A program made the translations under genes and the position numbers. The notes below the pieces were generated by a model. That model saw only the letters and a program-made list of their open reading frames with translations. It searched no databases and was not told where the DNA came from. A stretch of 20,581 nt of DNA from Syntrophomonadaceae bacterium (lineage in GTDB: Bacteria > Bacillota > Syntrophomonadia > Syntrophomonadales > Syntrophomonadaceae): assembly GCA_028686565.1 (NCBI GenBank), contig JAQUBU010000012.1, positions 1-20,581 of the forward strand, read 5' to 3'. Positions 1 through 6,094 of this stretch are shown one piece after another. Each line of letters opens with the position of its first letter. Within the stretch, counting starts at the first letter, position 1.

Positions 1-393
1 ATAATACTTACCCAAAGATTGTATTGCTCTATAGCGAATGACACAATTGACGAAAAACACAAAAAATCCCAGATAGTTGATAAGCGGTTCATAAGAAAAA
101 TTCCTGGTATAGTGGTATTCCAAAAAATCAATCAAAGCACAGAATAAAACGATCATGGACGAGAGTTGCAAGTATATATAAGATCGACGATCATCATCTT
201 CAATAGCCCGGGTCTCCGGAACTTTGTACGCCATACTTTCGATAATGGACCAGGATAAATAGACAGCAAAAAACGCTGCAATTATTCCAAAATCATATCG
301 TGGCAGGGTATTCCATGCTAAATAACCTATATAGGCAAATATGAACAGCCCTACAATCATACTTATTAATGTATTGCGTTGACGAGAATCCAA
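1..393 (-). CDS. ICMT-like membrane protein, N-terminal part (runs off the window)
   Basis: An open minus-strand frame starts at a TTG codon (391-393) and stays open for 131 codons to the window edge, so the C-terminus is missing. The start is supported by a GAAGGG ribosome binding site 8 nt upstream; the first in-frame ATG is codon 12. Four hydrophobic segments are visible, at about residues 8-27, 34-55, 72-90 and 103-118. The last visible residues (RYRAIQSLGKYY) resemble the stretch just before the catalytic region of isoprenylcysteine carboxyl methyltransferase (ICMT) family proteins. These are membrane methyltransferases; bacterial members have mostly unknown substrates. The gene lies 39 nt downstream of nadE on the same strand and may be cotranscribed with it. 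The family call rests on topology and that short motif, because the SAM-binding part is outside the window. Confidence 0.6.
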   Translation of the reverse strand, partial: MDSRQRNTLISMIVGLFIFAYIGYLAWNTLPRYDFGIIAAFFAVYLSWSIIESMAYKVPETRAIEDDDRRSYIYLQLSSMIVLFCALIDFLEYHYTRNFSYEPLINYLGFFVFFVNCVIRYRAIQSLGKYY

Positions 394-432
394 AATATTT
401 TCCCTTCTTAATTCAATATTAGAATATATTAA

Positions 433-1179
433 CTATTTAAGCTGTTCCGGTATAATAGCCAATGGAGGCATGGTTCGTTTATGTTCACTGCTTTTCATTC
501 TTTTTTCAATACTTTGCTTCAGTTCTGGTTCTGCAACTCCGGTAGATAAGTACTTGTCCAATTCTACATAGGTAAAGCCCAATTCTGCTTCATCGGTCTG
601 ACCGCACCATAACCCGCCTGAAGGTGGTTTATCGATAATAGCTTGAGGAATTTCCAGGTAGCGAGCCAGTTCAAAGACCTCTCTTTTAAAAAGATCACCT
701 AATACCTGAATATCCACCCCTCCATCACCATATTTGGTAGCATAACCGACACTAATTTCACTTTTATTACTGGTTCCCAACACCAAATAATTACGGCCCA
801 GAGCAGAGTAATATAAAGCCATCATACGCAATCTAGACTTGATATTCCCCCGCAGTAATCGACCTTTGGCACCGTCAAATTTCAGATAGGACTCAAATTG
901 GGTCGCCAAAAGCCGGTAAGCATTATCCATCTCTATTATCCTGTAGCGAATATTAAACTTCTCCACTAAAGTCTGACTGTCAATACGATCACTAATATCA
1001 CTTTCACAGGGTATTAATAAAGCCATGCAGTCATCAGGAAAGGCTTTTTTGGCTAGAACTGCGGCTACCGCTGAATCTACTCCGCCGCTAACTCCCAGTA
1101 CTAAACCAGAGGCACCTGCCTCCTGGACTCTTGCCCGCAACCAGTCAACCAGGTATTGAACCACAAGCTCAGGCTTCAT
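433..1179 (-). CDS. nadE: NH3-dependent NAD+ synthetase
   Basis: NadE adenylates deamido-NAD with ATP and amidates it to NAD+, the last step of NAD biosynthesis, in the cytoplasm. The 248-residue protein has the PP-loop SGGVDSA at residues 31-37, which binds ATP pyrophosphate. It also has the family blocks around LVLGTSNKSE, GGVDIQVLGDLFKREVF and KPPSGGLW. There is no glutaminase (nitrilase) domain, and the length fits the short ammonia-dependent class. The ATG follows a GAGGAGG ribosome binding site. A promoter-like pair and a perfect inverted repeat lie upstream (see separate entries). The ICMT-like gene follows 39 nt downstream on the same strand. Confidence 0.95.
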   Translation of the reverse strand: MKPELVVQYLVDWLRARVQEAGASGLVLGVSGGVDSAVAAVLAKKAFPDDCMALLIPCESDISDRIDSQTLVEKFNIRYRIIEMDNAYRLLATQFESYLKFDGAKGRLLRGNIKSRLRMMALYYSALGRNYLVLGTSNKSEISVGYATKYGDGGVDIQVLGDLFKREVFELARYLEIPQAIIDKPPSGGLWCGQTDEAELGFTYVELDKYLSTGVAEPELKQSIEKRMKSSEHKRTMPPLAIIPEQLK

Positions 1180-1198
1180 CCCTCAAACTCCTCCTCGT

Positions 1199-1219
1199 AT
1201 TTACACAAATAATGTAAAT
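1199..1219. promoter_or_regulatory. Operator-like inverted repeat before nadE
   Basis: ATTTACA (1199-1205) and TGTAAAT (1213-1219) form a perfect 7-bp inverted repeat with a 7-nt spacer. It lies 20-40 nt upstream of the nadE start, near the inferred transcription start. The position fits a repressor operator, but the binding protein is unknown. Confidence 0.35.
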
Positions 1220-1226
1220 ATTTATC

Positions 1227-1256
1227 TATATAATACCAATAATATTAATATTTCAA
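1227..1256 (-). promoter_or_regulatory. Candidate nadE promoter
   Basis: On the minus strand a TTGAAA box (1251-1256) precedes AT-rich -10 candidates: TATATA (1227-1232) at 18-nt spacing or TATTAT (1230-1235) at 15-nt spacing. Transcription would start near 1220, about 40 nt before the nadE ATG. The region is very AT-rich, so chance matches are likely. Confidence 0.35.
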
Positions 1257-1368
1257 CACCGTATCTATAAATCCTGCCATAAACCTTTGTATTTATTTAA
1301 AACATCGGAAGAAAATGCGCAAGCAGTTTCTTTACACCGTTGCATCAAGGCAGGTGGATTAGATTACT

Positions 1369-1776
1369 ACGGTAGTGTTATTACTGTGAACTACCGTCTT
1401 TGTCATTGCTATGAAAATTCGTGTACCTGTCATTGCTATGAAACTAGTGTACTTGTCATTGCAAGCGCAGCACCAACCTGTCATTGCGAGCGCAGCGCCA
1501 ACCTGTCATTGCGAGCGCAGCGCGGCAATCTTCCCCAGTCATTGATTATGTATATGAAAAACGGTCGGACGCTTTTCGTTTACCGTGGCGGGTTATTACC
1601 CGTGAGAATTGCGAGGAGCGCAGCGACGCGGCAATCTTTAGTGTCTTTGCGAGCGCAGCGCGGCAATCTTCCCCGGTCATTGTCAATAAATGAGAAATGC
1701 TCTGACGCTTTTTATTTACGTAATCAATACGGGGAAGATTGCTTCGCTACGCTCGCAATTATCACGCGCTGGGCGC
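1369..1776. repeat. GTCATTGC-type intergenic repeat cluster
   Basis: This 400-bp stretch is built of repeats and has no credible gene. It opens with an 8-bp hairpin (ACGGTAGT 1369-1376, ACTACCGT 1390-1397). Five head-to-tail units follow, each starting GTCATTGC, at 1402, 1429, 1455, 1480 and 1505 (spacing 27, 26, 25, 25). The first two carry TATGAA and a GTAC core. The last three have GCGAGCGCAGCG-type sequence, the common GTCATTGCGAG intergenic repeat found in many bacteria. A 26-nt block at 1511-1536 recurs identically at 1649-1674. A related block in inverted orientation lies at about 1728-1760. Open frames across it (1287-1790 and 1484-1693) give repeat-derived peptides and are not called. 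Confidence 0.85.
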
Positions 1777-1876
1777 ACCACAATAAATGAATACTTTTTG
1801 CGGTTCTGATTCATAATTTTACCATGGCACGAGTTCGATTGTCATTGTCACTAAGAGGTCGACTCGCAATATGAAA

Positions 1877-1947
1877 TTACCCCTGTGGCAGCACCACGAA
1901 TTGTCCTTTTAGGACGTATAGCAATGTAGCTAATAAGACAGGGGTAG
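1877..1947 (+). ncRNA. Candidate IS110 bridge RNA core
   Basis: The segment just before the recombinase folds well. TTACCCCTGT (1877-1886) pairs with ACAGGGGTAG (1938-1947), with one G-U pair. Inside are a perfect hairpin GTCCT-TTT-AGGAC (1903-1915) and a possible GTGG/CCAC hairpin (1885-1888 with 1894-1897) that competes with the end of the outer stem. IS110-subgroup elements are known to express a structured bridge RNA from this position, with loops that pair to target and donor DNA. I see the position and fold. The guide loops could not be assigned because the insertion junction is unknown. Confidence 0.45.
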
Positions 1948-1980
1948 CGCCATAAATACAAAAGCAAAGGGGACTTTCTA

Positions 1981-3198
1981 ATGCAAAATGTTTATCGGCG
2001 TTGTTGTGGTATTGATGTACACAAAAAACTTATTGTTGCCTGCTTTCGAAACGGGAATAAAGCAGAGCTCCGTAAGTTCGACACCTTAACGTCTAGTATC
2101 AAAGAACTGGGCAACTGGCTGCTTGATAATAAATGCCAGATGGTTGCCATGGAAAGTACGGGTGCGTATTGGAAACCTATCTACAATATTTTAGAGTTAC
2201 TAAATATCGATGTCATGGTTGTTAACGCACATCACATGAAAAACGTTCCCGGTCGCAAAACCGATGTCAAAGATGCTGAGTGGATTGCCGATCTGTTACA
2301 ACATGGTCTTTTGAAGGCCAGTTATATCCCAGACAGAGAACAACGTGAACTCCGGGAAATAGTGCGCTATCGCAAAAACCTGGTTGAAGAACGTTCCAGA
2401 GAGATTAATCGTCTCGAAAAAACCCTGGAAGGTGCTAACATCAAGCTAAGTTCTTTTGTTTCCAATTTGACTGGCGTTAGCAGCCGTAATATTCTTCAAC
2501 TCGCCCTGACTGGAGAAGTAAATGAAGAAAATATTGAGAGTCTAATGCACCCCTCCATGAAAGCAACTAAAGAACAGCTTTTAAAAGCTATGGACGGTGT
2601 TCTTTCGCCTGTGCAAAAAAAGCTGGTAAGAGCTATTTTAGACCATATCGATGATATGACTAGACGTATCCAAGACCTTGATGAAATCATCGATGATCAG
2701 ATAAGGGATAATGAAAACCTTATTAAGAACATCGATGCATTACCTGGTATTGGCAAACGCAGTGCCGAAGTTATTCTTGCAGAAATAGGAACCGATATGA
2801 ATCGTTTCCCTTCTGCTGCACACCTTGCCTCCTGGTCTGGTTTATGTCCTGGTAACAACGAAAGTGCCGGCAAGCGTAAAAGCGGTAAAACCACCAAAGG
2901 TAACAAGTATTTAAAATCTACGCTTATCCAGTGTGCAAAATCCGCTATTAAAAACAAGGACAGCTTTTTCCATGCCCAGTATCAACGTTTAGTGGTAAGA
3001 CGCGGTGCAAACAGGGCAACTGTTGCTGTTGCACATTCCATGCTAATTGCTATTTACCACATACTAAAAGATGGCGTTCCTTTTAAAGATTTAAGCAGTG
3101 ATTACTACACTAAATTCAATACTGAGGCAAAAGCTAGGTATTACATGAAAAGACTACGAGAGTTAGGTGTGTCAGTTCCCGTTTCATTGACTGCCTAA
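1981..3198 (+). CDS. IS110-family DEDD recombinase (transposase)
   Basis: This 405-residue protein is a complete IS110-type recombinase that would move its element with a bridge RNA. The N-terminal RuvC-like domain shows the DEDD acidic set: D12 (GIDVHK), E58 (AMESTGAYW), D95 and D98 (GRKTDVKDAEW). A charged helical middle follows (about 110-245). The C-terminal transposase_20 domain begins with LPGIG (about residues 253-258, helix-hairpin-helix-like) and carries the nucleophile candidate S295 in NNESAGKRKSG. An AAAGGGGA ribosome binding site precedes the ATG. No frameshift or stop is visible and all expected catalytic residues are present, so the element may be active. Confidence 0.93.
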   Translation: MQNVYRRCCGIDVHKKLIVACFRNGNKAELRKFDTLTSSIKELGNWLLDNKCQMVAMESTGAYWKPIYNILELLNIDVMVVNAHHMKNVPGRKTDVKDAEWIADLLQHGLLKASYIPDREQRELREIVRYRKNLVEERSREINRLEKTLEGANIKLSSFVSNLTGVSSRNILQLALTGEVNEENIESLMHPSMKATKEQLLKAMDGVLSPVQKKLVRAILDHIDDMTRRIQDLDEIIDDQIRDNENLIKNIDALPGIGKRSAEVILAEIGTDMNRFPSAAHLASWSGLCPGNNESAGKRKSGKTTKGNKYLKSTLIQCAKSAIKNKDSFFHAQYQRLVVRRGANRATVAVAHSMLIAIYHILKDGVPFKDLSSDYYTKFNTEAKARYYMKRLRELGVSVPVSLTA

Positions 3199-3207
3199 TT
3201 AATATTC

Positions 3208-3226
3208 TCTCAACCTGAGATTTTTT
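3208..3226 (+). terminator. Short hairpin with T-run after the IS110 recombinase
   Basis: TCTCA (3208-3212) and TGAGA (3216-3220) form a 5-bp stem with a 3-nt loop, followed by six T residues (3221-3226). It begins 10 nt after the recombinase stop codon. The stem is short, so termination may be weak. Confidence 0.4.
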
Positions 3227-3278
3227 GGGGTGTTAATAACCACCACCCTTAGTTTAGTGCGGCCCAAAAGTAGAAGTA

Positions 3279-3345
3279 TTCATAACAATGACAAGTACTC
3301 TAGTTTCATAGCAATGACAAGTACGCGAGTTTTCATAAGAATGAC
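3279..3345 (-). repeat. Inverted copy of the GTCATTGC array on the far side of IS110
   Basis: Read on the minus strand, this has a 27-nt unit (3345-3319), a 26-nt unit (3318-3293) and the start of a third (3292-3279), each beginning GTCATT. The 26-nt unit differs from the unit at 1429-1454 at one position. The 27-nt unit matches the unit at 1402-1428 with a few differences. Order and lengths (27 then 26) are the same, so this is an inverted relative of 1402-1462. The open frame at 3230-3478 spans these repeats and is not considered a gene. Confidence 0.75.
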
Positions 3346-3461
3346 ATATAAGATAGCTCGCGATGTTCATGGAATTTTAAACAGTTTTTTTGGGCTTTTC
3401 AGCCTGTTCTTTTGGTCAGAAAGTTTATTTATAATTATTATCCCTGAAAAAATCCTGTTTA

Positions 3462-3659
3462 TAATGTGGGATGCATAAATATGAATACGGATGTTGGCGG
3501 AGTATGGCAATAACACCCAGCTAAGACAGCAAATGAAAGGGGCGGGAGGGCAACGGAACATGGAAGTGTATTTTACCAGGTAACACTTGAACTGCGAGGC
3601 AAACTTAAGTGCTTTCCATGCGAAAACTAGCTGCTTAAATATTTATGCATCCTACATTA
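3462..3659. mobile_element. MITE-like element with 21-bp inverted ends
   Basis: The left end (3462-3482) and right end (3639-3659) are inverted repeats of 21 bp with one mismatch, sharing the core GGATGCATAAATAT. They enclose 156 bp without a coding frame. The interior has its own pairing: CATGGAA (3559-3565) with TTCCATG (3614-3620), and AAGTGT with ACACTT inside that. TTTATAA occurs at 3458-3464 and again at 3662-3668, a possible 7-bp target duplication, although it overlaps the left arm and the local DNA is AT-rich. This fits a small non-autonomous element. A structured RNA leader for moeA is the main alternative, but I recognise no riboswitch consensus. Confidence 0.5.
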
Positions 3660-3683
3660 GATTTATAAGTTTTCTAGTTAGTA

Positions 3684-3750
3684 ACTGACAAAACAAACGG
3701 TGGGAACCACTTCGTTGCAAAGATGCGAAAGAACTTTCTTCCTATGCTTA
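3684..3750 (+). repeat. Dispersed intergenic repeat, copy C (short, diverged)
   Basis: This segment shares ACAAAACAA (3688-3696), CGTTGCA (3713-3719) and a 16-nt block ending ATGCTTA (3735-3750, 15 of 16 identical to 7544-7559) with the copies at 7416-7559 and 16786-16912. The blocks occur in the same order. The copy ends 12 nt before the -35 box of the moeA promoter. Confidence 0.6.
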
Positions 3751-3762
3751 GCTCCTTGTGAT

Positions 3763-3790
3763 TTGACGCGCCGGGTGCTTACAGTATAAT
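3763..3790 (+). promoter_or_regulatory. Strong sigma-A-type promoter for moeA
   Basis: TTGACG (3763-3768) and a perfect TATAAT (3785-3790) are separated by 16 nt. Transcription should begin near 3797, leaving about a 30-nt leader before the moeA ATG at 3828. An in-frame ATG at 3789 overlaps the -10 box and would not be in this transcript, which helps fix the real start. Confidence 0.75.
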
Positions 3791-3827
3791 GAAAGGACAA
3801 AAAACTGAAGTTAATGAGGTGGATATA

Positions 3828-5036
3828 ATGGGTGAGTTTTTAAAGGTATTCAGCTTTCAGGAAGCGGTACAAGGAATAAAAGATAATTTCGCTCAGCCCC
3901 ATATGGAAAAAGTGAACTTGGATCAAGCAAACCAGCGTATTTTAGCCGAGGAGGTCTTGAGTCCCGAGGATGTTCCCGCTTTTAATCGCAGTGTAGTTGA
4001 TGGTTATGCGGTCCGTGCTGAAGATACTTTTGGCAGCAGTGAATCTTTACCGGCTTATCTTGGTTTTGTGGGTGAGGTTATAATGGGTCAAGCAGCTGAT
4101 CTGGAATTGTTACCGGAGCAATGCTGCTGGATTCCTACCGGGGGGATGCTGCCTGCAGCCTGCAATGCTGCGGTAATGGTAGAATATACTGAGAAATTAA
4201 GTGATGATACAGTTTTAATATATAAGCCGGTTGGACCGTGGGAGAATATAATGCTGGAGGGCGAGGATGTAAAAAAAGGACAGATAATATTTTCTGCGGG
4301 GCATTTAATACGGCCGCAGGATATAGGACTCCTGGCTTCCCTGGGCATTACTTCGTTAAACGTATTTAAACCTTTAAAAGTTGGCTTGTTGTCTACGGGT
4401 GATGAAATTATAAATATAGATAAAAAACCCCTGACTGGACAGGTAAGGGATGTGAATTCCTTTGCCATAGCTGCTGCTCTTGAGAACTGTGGCGCGATTC
4501 CCAGGAATTATCCGCTGGTGGGGGATGATTTTAATATTCTTAAACAAGCTGTGGAACGAGGTTTGTCGGAAAACGATCTGCTGATTATGTCCGGAGGGAG
4601 TTCGGTTGGAGTAATGGATGTCAGCCTGGATGTTCTGCTTTCTTTTCCTGAATCACGTTTAATCTTCCATGGTATTGCTCTGAAGCCAGGTAAACCCACC
4701 ATGGCAGTAAAAATTGGCGATAAAATGGTAATTGGATTGCCGGGGCATCCTGTTTCAGCACTAATGGTTTTTTATATTGTCTGTTCTCCTGCTTTACGTC
4801 AAAAGCCTCTGCTGACAATCGATGCGCGGATAAAATTTAATTTGGCATCCCAGTCAGGGCGGGATGATTTCGTGCCTGTAAAATTAATAGAAGAAAATGA
4901 GGAGATAATTGCGGTGCCCTTACTTGGCAAGTCGGGGCTAATGAGTATATTATCAATGGCCAATGGCTATATCCACATACCTTATGAAAAACAGGGAGTA
5001 AAGGCGGGGGCTAAAATCAAAGTCTGCCTTTTCTAG
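3828..5036 (+). CDS. moeA: Molybdopterin molybdenumtransferase MoeA
   Basis: MoeA inserts molybdate into adenylylated molybdopterin to complete the molybdenum cofactor, in the cytoplasm. The 402-residue protein has the N-terminal block PAFNRSVVDGYAVRAED, the MoCF-domain motif SGGSSVGVMD (from residue 255), KPGKPTM (286-292) and GLPGHPVS (303-310), plus a C-terminal beta domain. The length is typical. The ATG at 3828 was chosen over the in-frame ATG at 3789 because GAGGTGG (3816-3822) lies 5 nt before it and the earlier ATG overlaps the promoter. The gene has its own promoter, stands apart from other cofactor genes, and converges on the regulator gene at 5127-5912. Confidence 0.95.
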   Translation: MGEFLKVFSFQEAVQGIKDNFAQPHMEKVNLDQANQRILAEEVLSPEDVPAFNRSVVDGYAVRAEDTFGSSESLPAYLGFVGEVIMGQAADLELLPEQCCWIPTGGMLPAACNAAVMVEYTEKLSDDTVLIYKPVGPWENIMLEGEDVKKGQIIFSAGHLIRPQDIGLLASLGITSLNVFKPLKVGLLSTGDEIINIDKKPLTGQVRDVNSFAIAAALENCGAIPRNYPLVGDDFNILKQAVERGLSENDLLIMSGGSSVGVMDVSLDVLLSFPESRLIFHGIALKPGKPTMAVKIGDKMVIGLPGHPVSALMVFYIVCSPALRQKPLLTIDARIKFNLASQSGRDDFVPVKLIEENEEIIAVPLLGKSGLMSILSMANGYIHIPYEKQGVKAGAKIKVCLF

Positions 5037-5126
5037 TTTTCCTGTTGAAATAACCCCCATGAATGATTGAAGCATAAAAGAAATATTAAATATCCATCGG
5101 GAATCGGCAGCTTGCCCAGCTTAATA

Positions 5127-5912
5127 TCATAGCGAATCAGTTTTCCAGAGCACTTTGCCTAAAATAGTATAGTCAGCTGCATTGTGAACCTCGCTGGGAT
5201 AATTTGTGTTGTCACAGATTATTACTATCTTGTCGTCGTAAAAGTCAACTCGTCTTAACATAGCTTCTCCTGTCCGGCCTATAATAATAACCAGGTCATT
5301 GTTGTTTATGGCGCGATTCTTTTTTACCAGTACGATAGCCTGGTCTTGTACGGTAGGGATCATACTGTCCCCCTGAATACGCATGTAAAAATAATTTATT
5401 AAATCATTTCCATAAAGGGAGACGATGGAATCATAAACTGGCCAGTAGTTTTCAACATCATTTATATCAAACGGTATATCAGCATTAATCCGTTTAAATA
5501 ATGCAACCTTTCCAGATATCAAATGACCATATATGCGATCTTCTGATGATTCCGCAGTGCTAAGTTGTCCTTGATTATCGTGGCTGGCAGTAAACCCGTC
5601 TTCCGCGACTGATAAAACAGCGTTATCCTCACTTTCTTTTTCCTTTTCGCGCACTTCTACCAATTCCTGGACCAGACGATAACTTTCCAGTGCTTCATCC
5701 GGGGGAAGGTCGGGAAACATATTACCTAACAACAATTTGGGTGTAACTTCAAAAATGTCTGCCAGCTTTTTTAAATGCTCCAATTCTATATGTAGTTTAC
5801 CTTTTTCATAAAGCCGGATAACTGATTCACTTATTCCTGCAGCATCACTTAGCTGTTTTTCGTCAAAACCCTTTTGGGTGCGCAAATATTGTAGTCTTTC
5901 GTTAAAATGCAT
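5127..5912 (-). CDS. XRE-type HTH regulator with S24 (LexA-fold) domain and altered dyad
   Basis: The 261-residue protein has an N-terminal helix-turn-helix (about residues 5-64), a charged linker (about 75-125) and a C-terminal LexA/S24-like domain (about 130-261). It should bind DNA as a repressor of the phage CI/LexA type. The nucleophile motif GDSMIP is present with S183. In the strand that normally carries the catalytic lysine (LexA V-K-R-L), this protein reads LRRV, with R220 at the lysine position by my alignment. The expected Ala-Gly cleavage pair is also absent: the region reads SGKVALF (133-139). Self-cleavage is therefore doubtful. A CAGGAG site lies 8 nt before the ATG. The gene converges on moeA and lies downstream of the ATPase gene on the same strand, 182 nt away. 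Targets are unknown. Confidence 0.85.
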   Translation of the reverse strand: MHFNERLQYLRTQKGFDEKQLSDAAGISESVIRLYEKGKLHIELEHLKKLADIFEVTPKLLLGNMFPDLPPDEALESYRLVQELVEVREKEKESEDNAVLSVAEDGFTASHDNQGQLSTAESSEDRIYGHLISGKVALFKRINADIPFDINDVENYWPVYDSIVSLYGNDLINYFYMRIQGDSMIPTVQDQAIVLVKKNRAINNNDLVIIIGRTGEAMLRRVDFYDDKIVIICDNTNYPSEVHNAADYTILGKVLWKTDSL

Positions 5913-6003
5913 GTTAATCGCTCCTGAATGAAAATATTATTTCGGTGAATGTATGTGAAAATAGTGTGATAGAAAGAAGCACAGATTTTTTTCTATAGTT
6001 TAT

Positions 6004-6033
6004 ATATTACTTTAACTCCATCGGTCTTTTCAA
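6004..6033 (-). promoter_or_regulatory. Candidate promoter for the S24-type regulator
   Basis: On the minus strand TTGAAA (6033-6028) and TAATAT (6009-6004) are spaced by 18 nt. They lie about 90 nt upstream of the regulator start, in the 182-nt gap after the ATPase gene. The -10 match is 4 of 6. I see no other feature in this gap. Confidence 0.3.
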
Positions 6034-6094
6034 TAAGCTAATACAATATAGATCCTTTCAATTATTATCAGGTAGTTAAAATAATTAAGTTGTG

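Larger units (their letters stand above)
1850..3240 (+). mobile_element. IS110-family insertion sequence (ends approximate)
   Basis: The element contains one recombinase gene (1981-3198), about 130 nt of structured non-coding DNA before it and a short 3' non-coding end. IS110 elements usually lack terminal inverted repeats and target duplications, so neither edge can be fixed from sequence; the coordinates are estimates. A long 5' non-coding segment suits the IS110 subgroup, which encodes its bridge RNA there. Repeat DNA lies on both sides, which suggests insertion into a repeat cluster. Confidence 0.7.

Noticed and set aside
1402..1536. Possible CRISPR array (regular 25-27 bp spacing)
   Set aside because: The units are near-identical across their length with no unique spacers, and there are no cas genes.
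1287..1790. Open frame of 167 codons, and a 69-codon frame at 1484-1693, in the repeat cluster
   Set aside because: The predicted peptides (CHCERSA- or VIASAARQSS-like) are translations of the GTCATTGCGAG repeat in different frames; no ribosome binding site or family match.
3230..3478. 82-codon open frame after the IS110 recombinase
   Set aside because: It spans inverted repeat units and the MITE-like left end, has no ribosome binding site and gives no recognisable protein.
3789..3827. Earlier in-frame ATG for moeA
   Set aside because: It overlaps the TATAAT box, so it would not be transcribed from that promoter, and it has no ribosome binding site.
3483..3827. Molybdenum-cofactor riboswitch upstream of moeA
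   Set aside because: The position would suit one, but I could not match the known consensus, and most of the interval is accounted for by repeat elements.
5037..5126. Bidirectional terminator between convergent moeA and the regulator gene
   Set aside because: No convincing stem with a T-run on either strand in this 90-nt gap.
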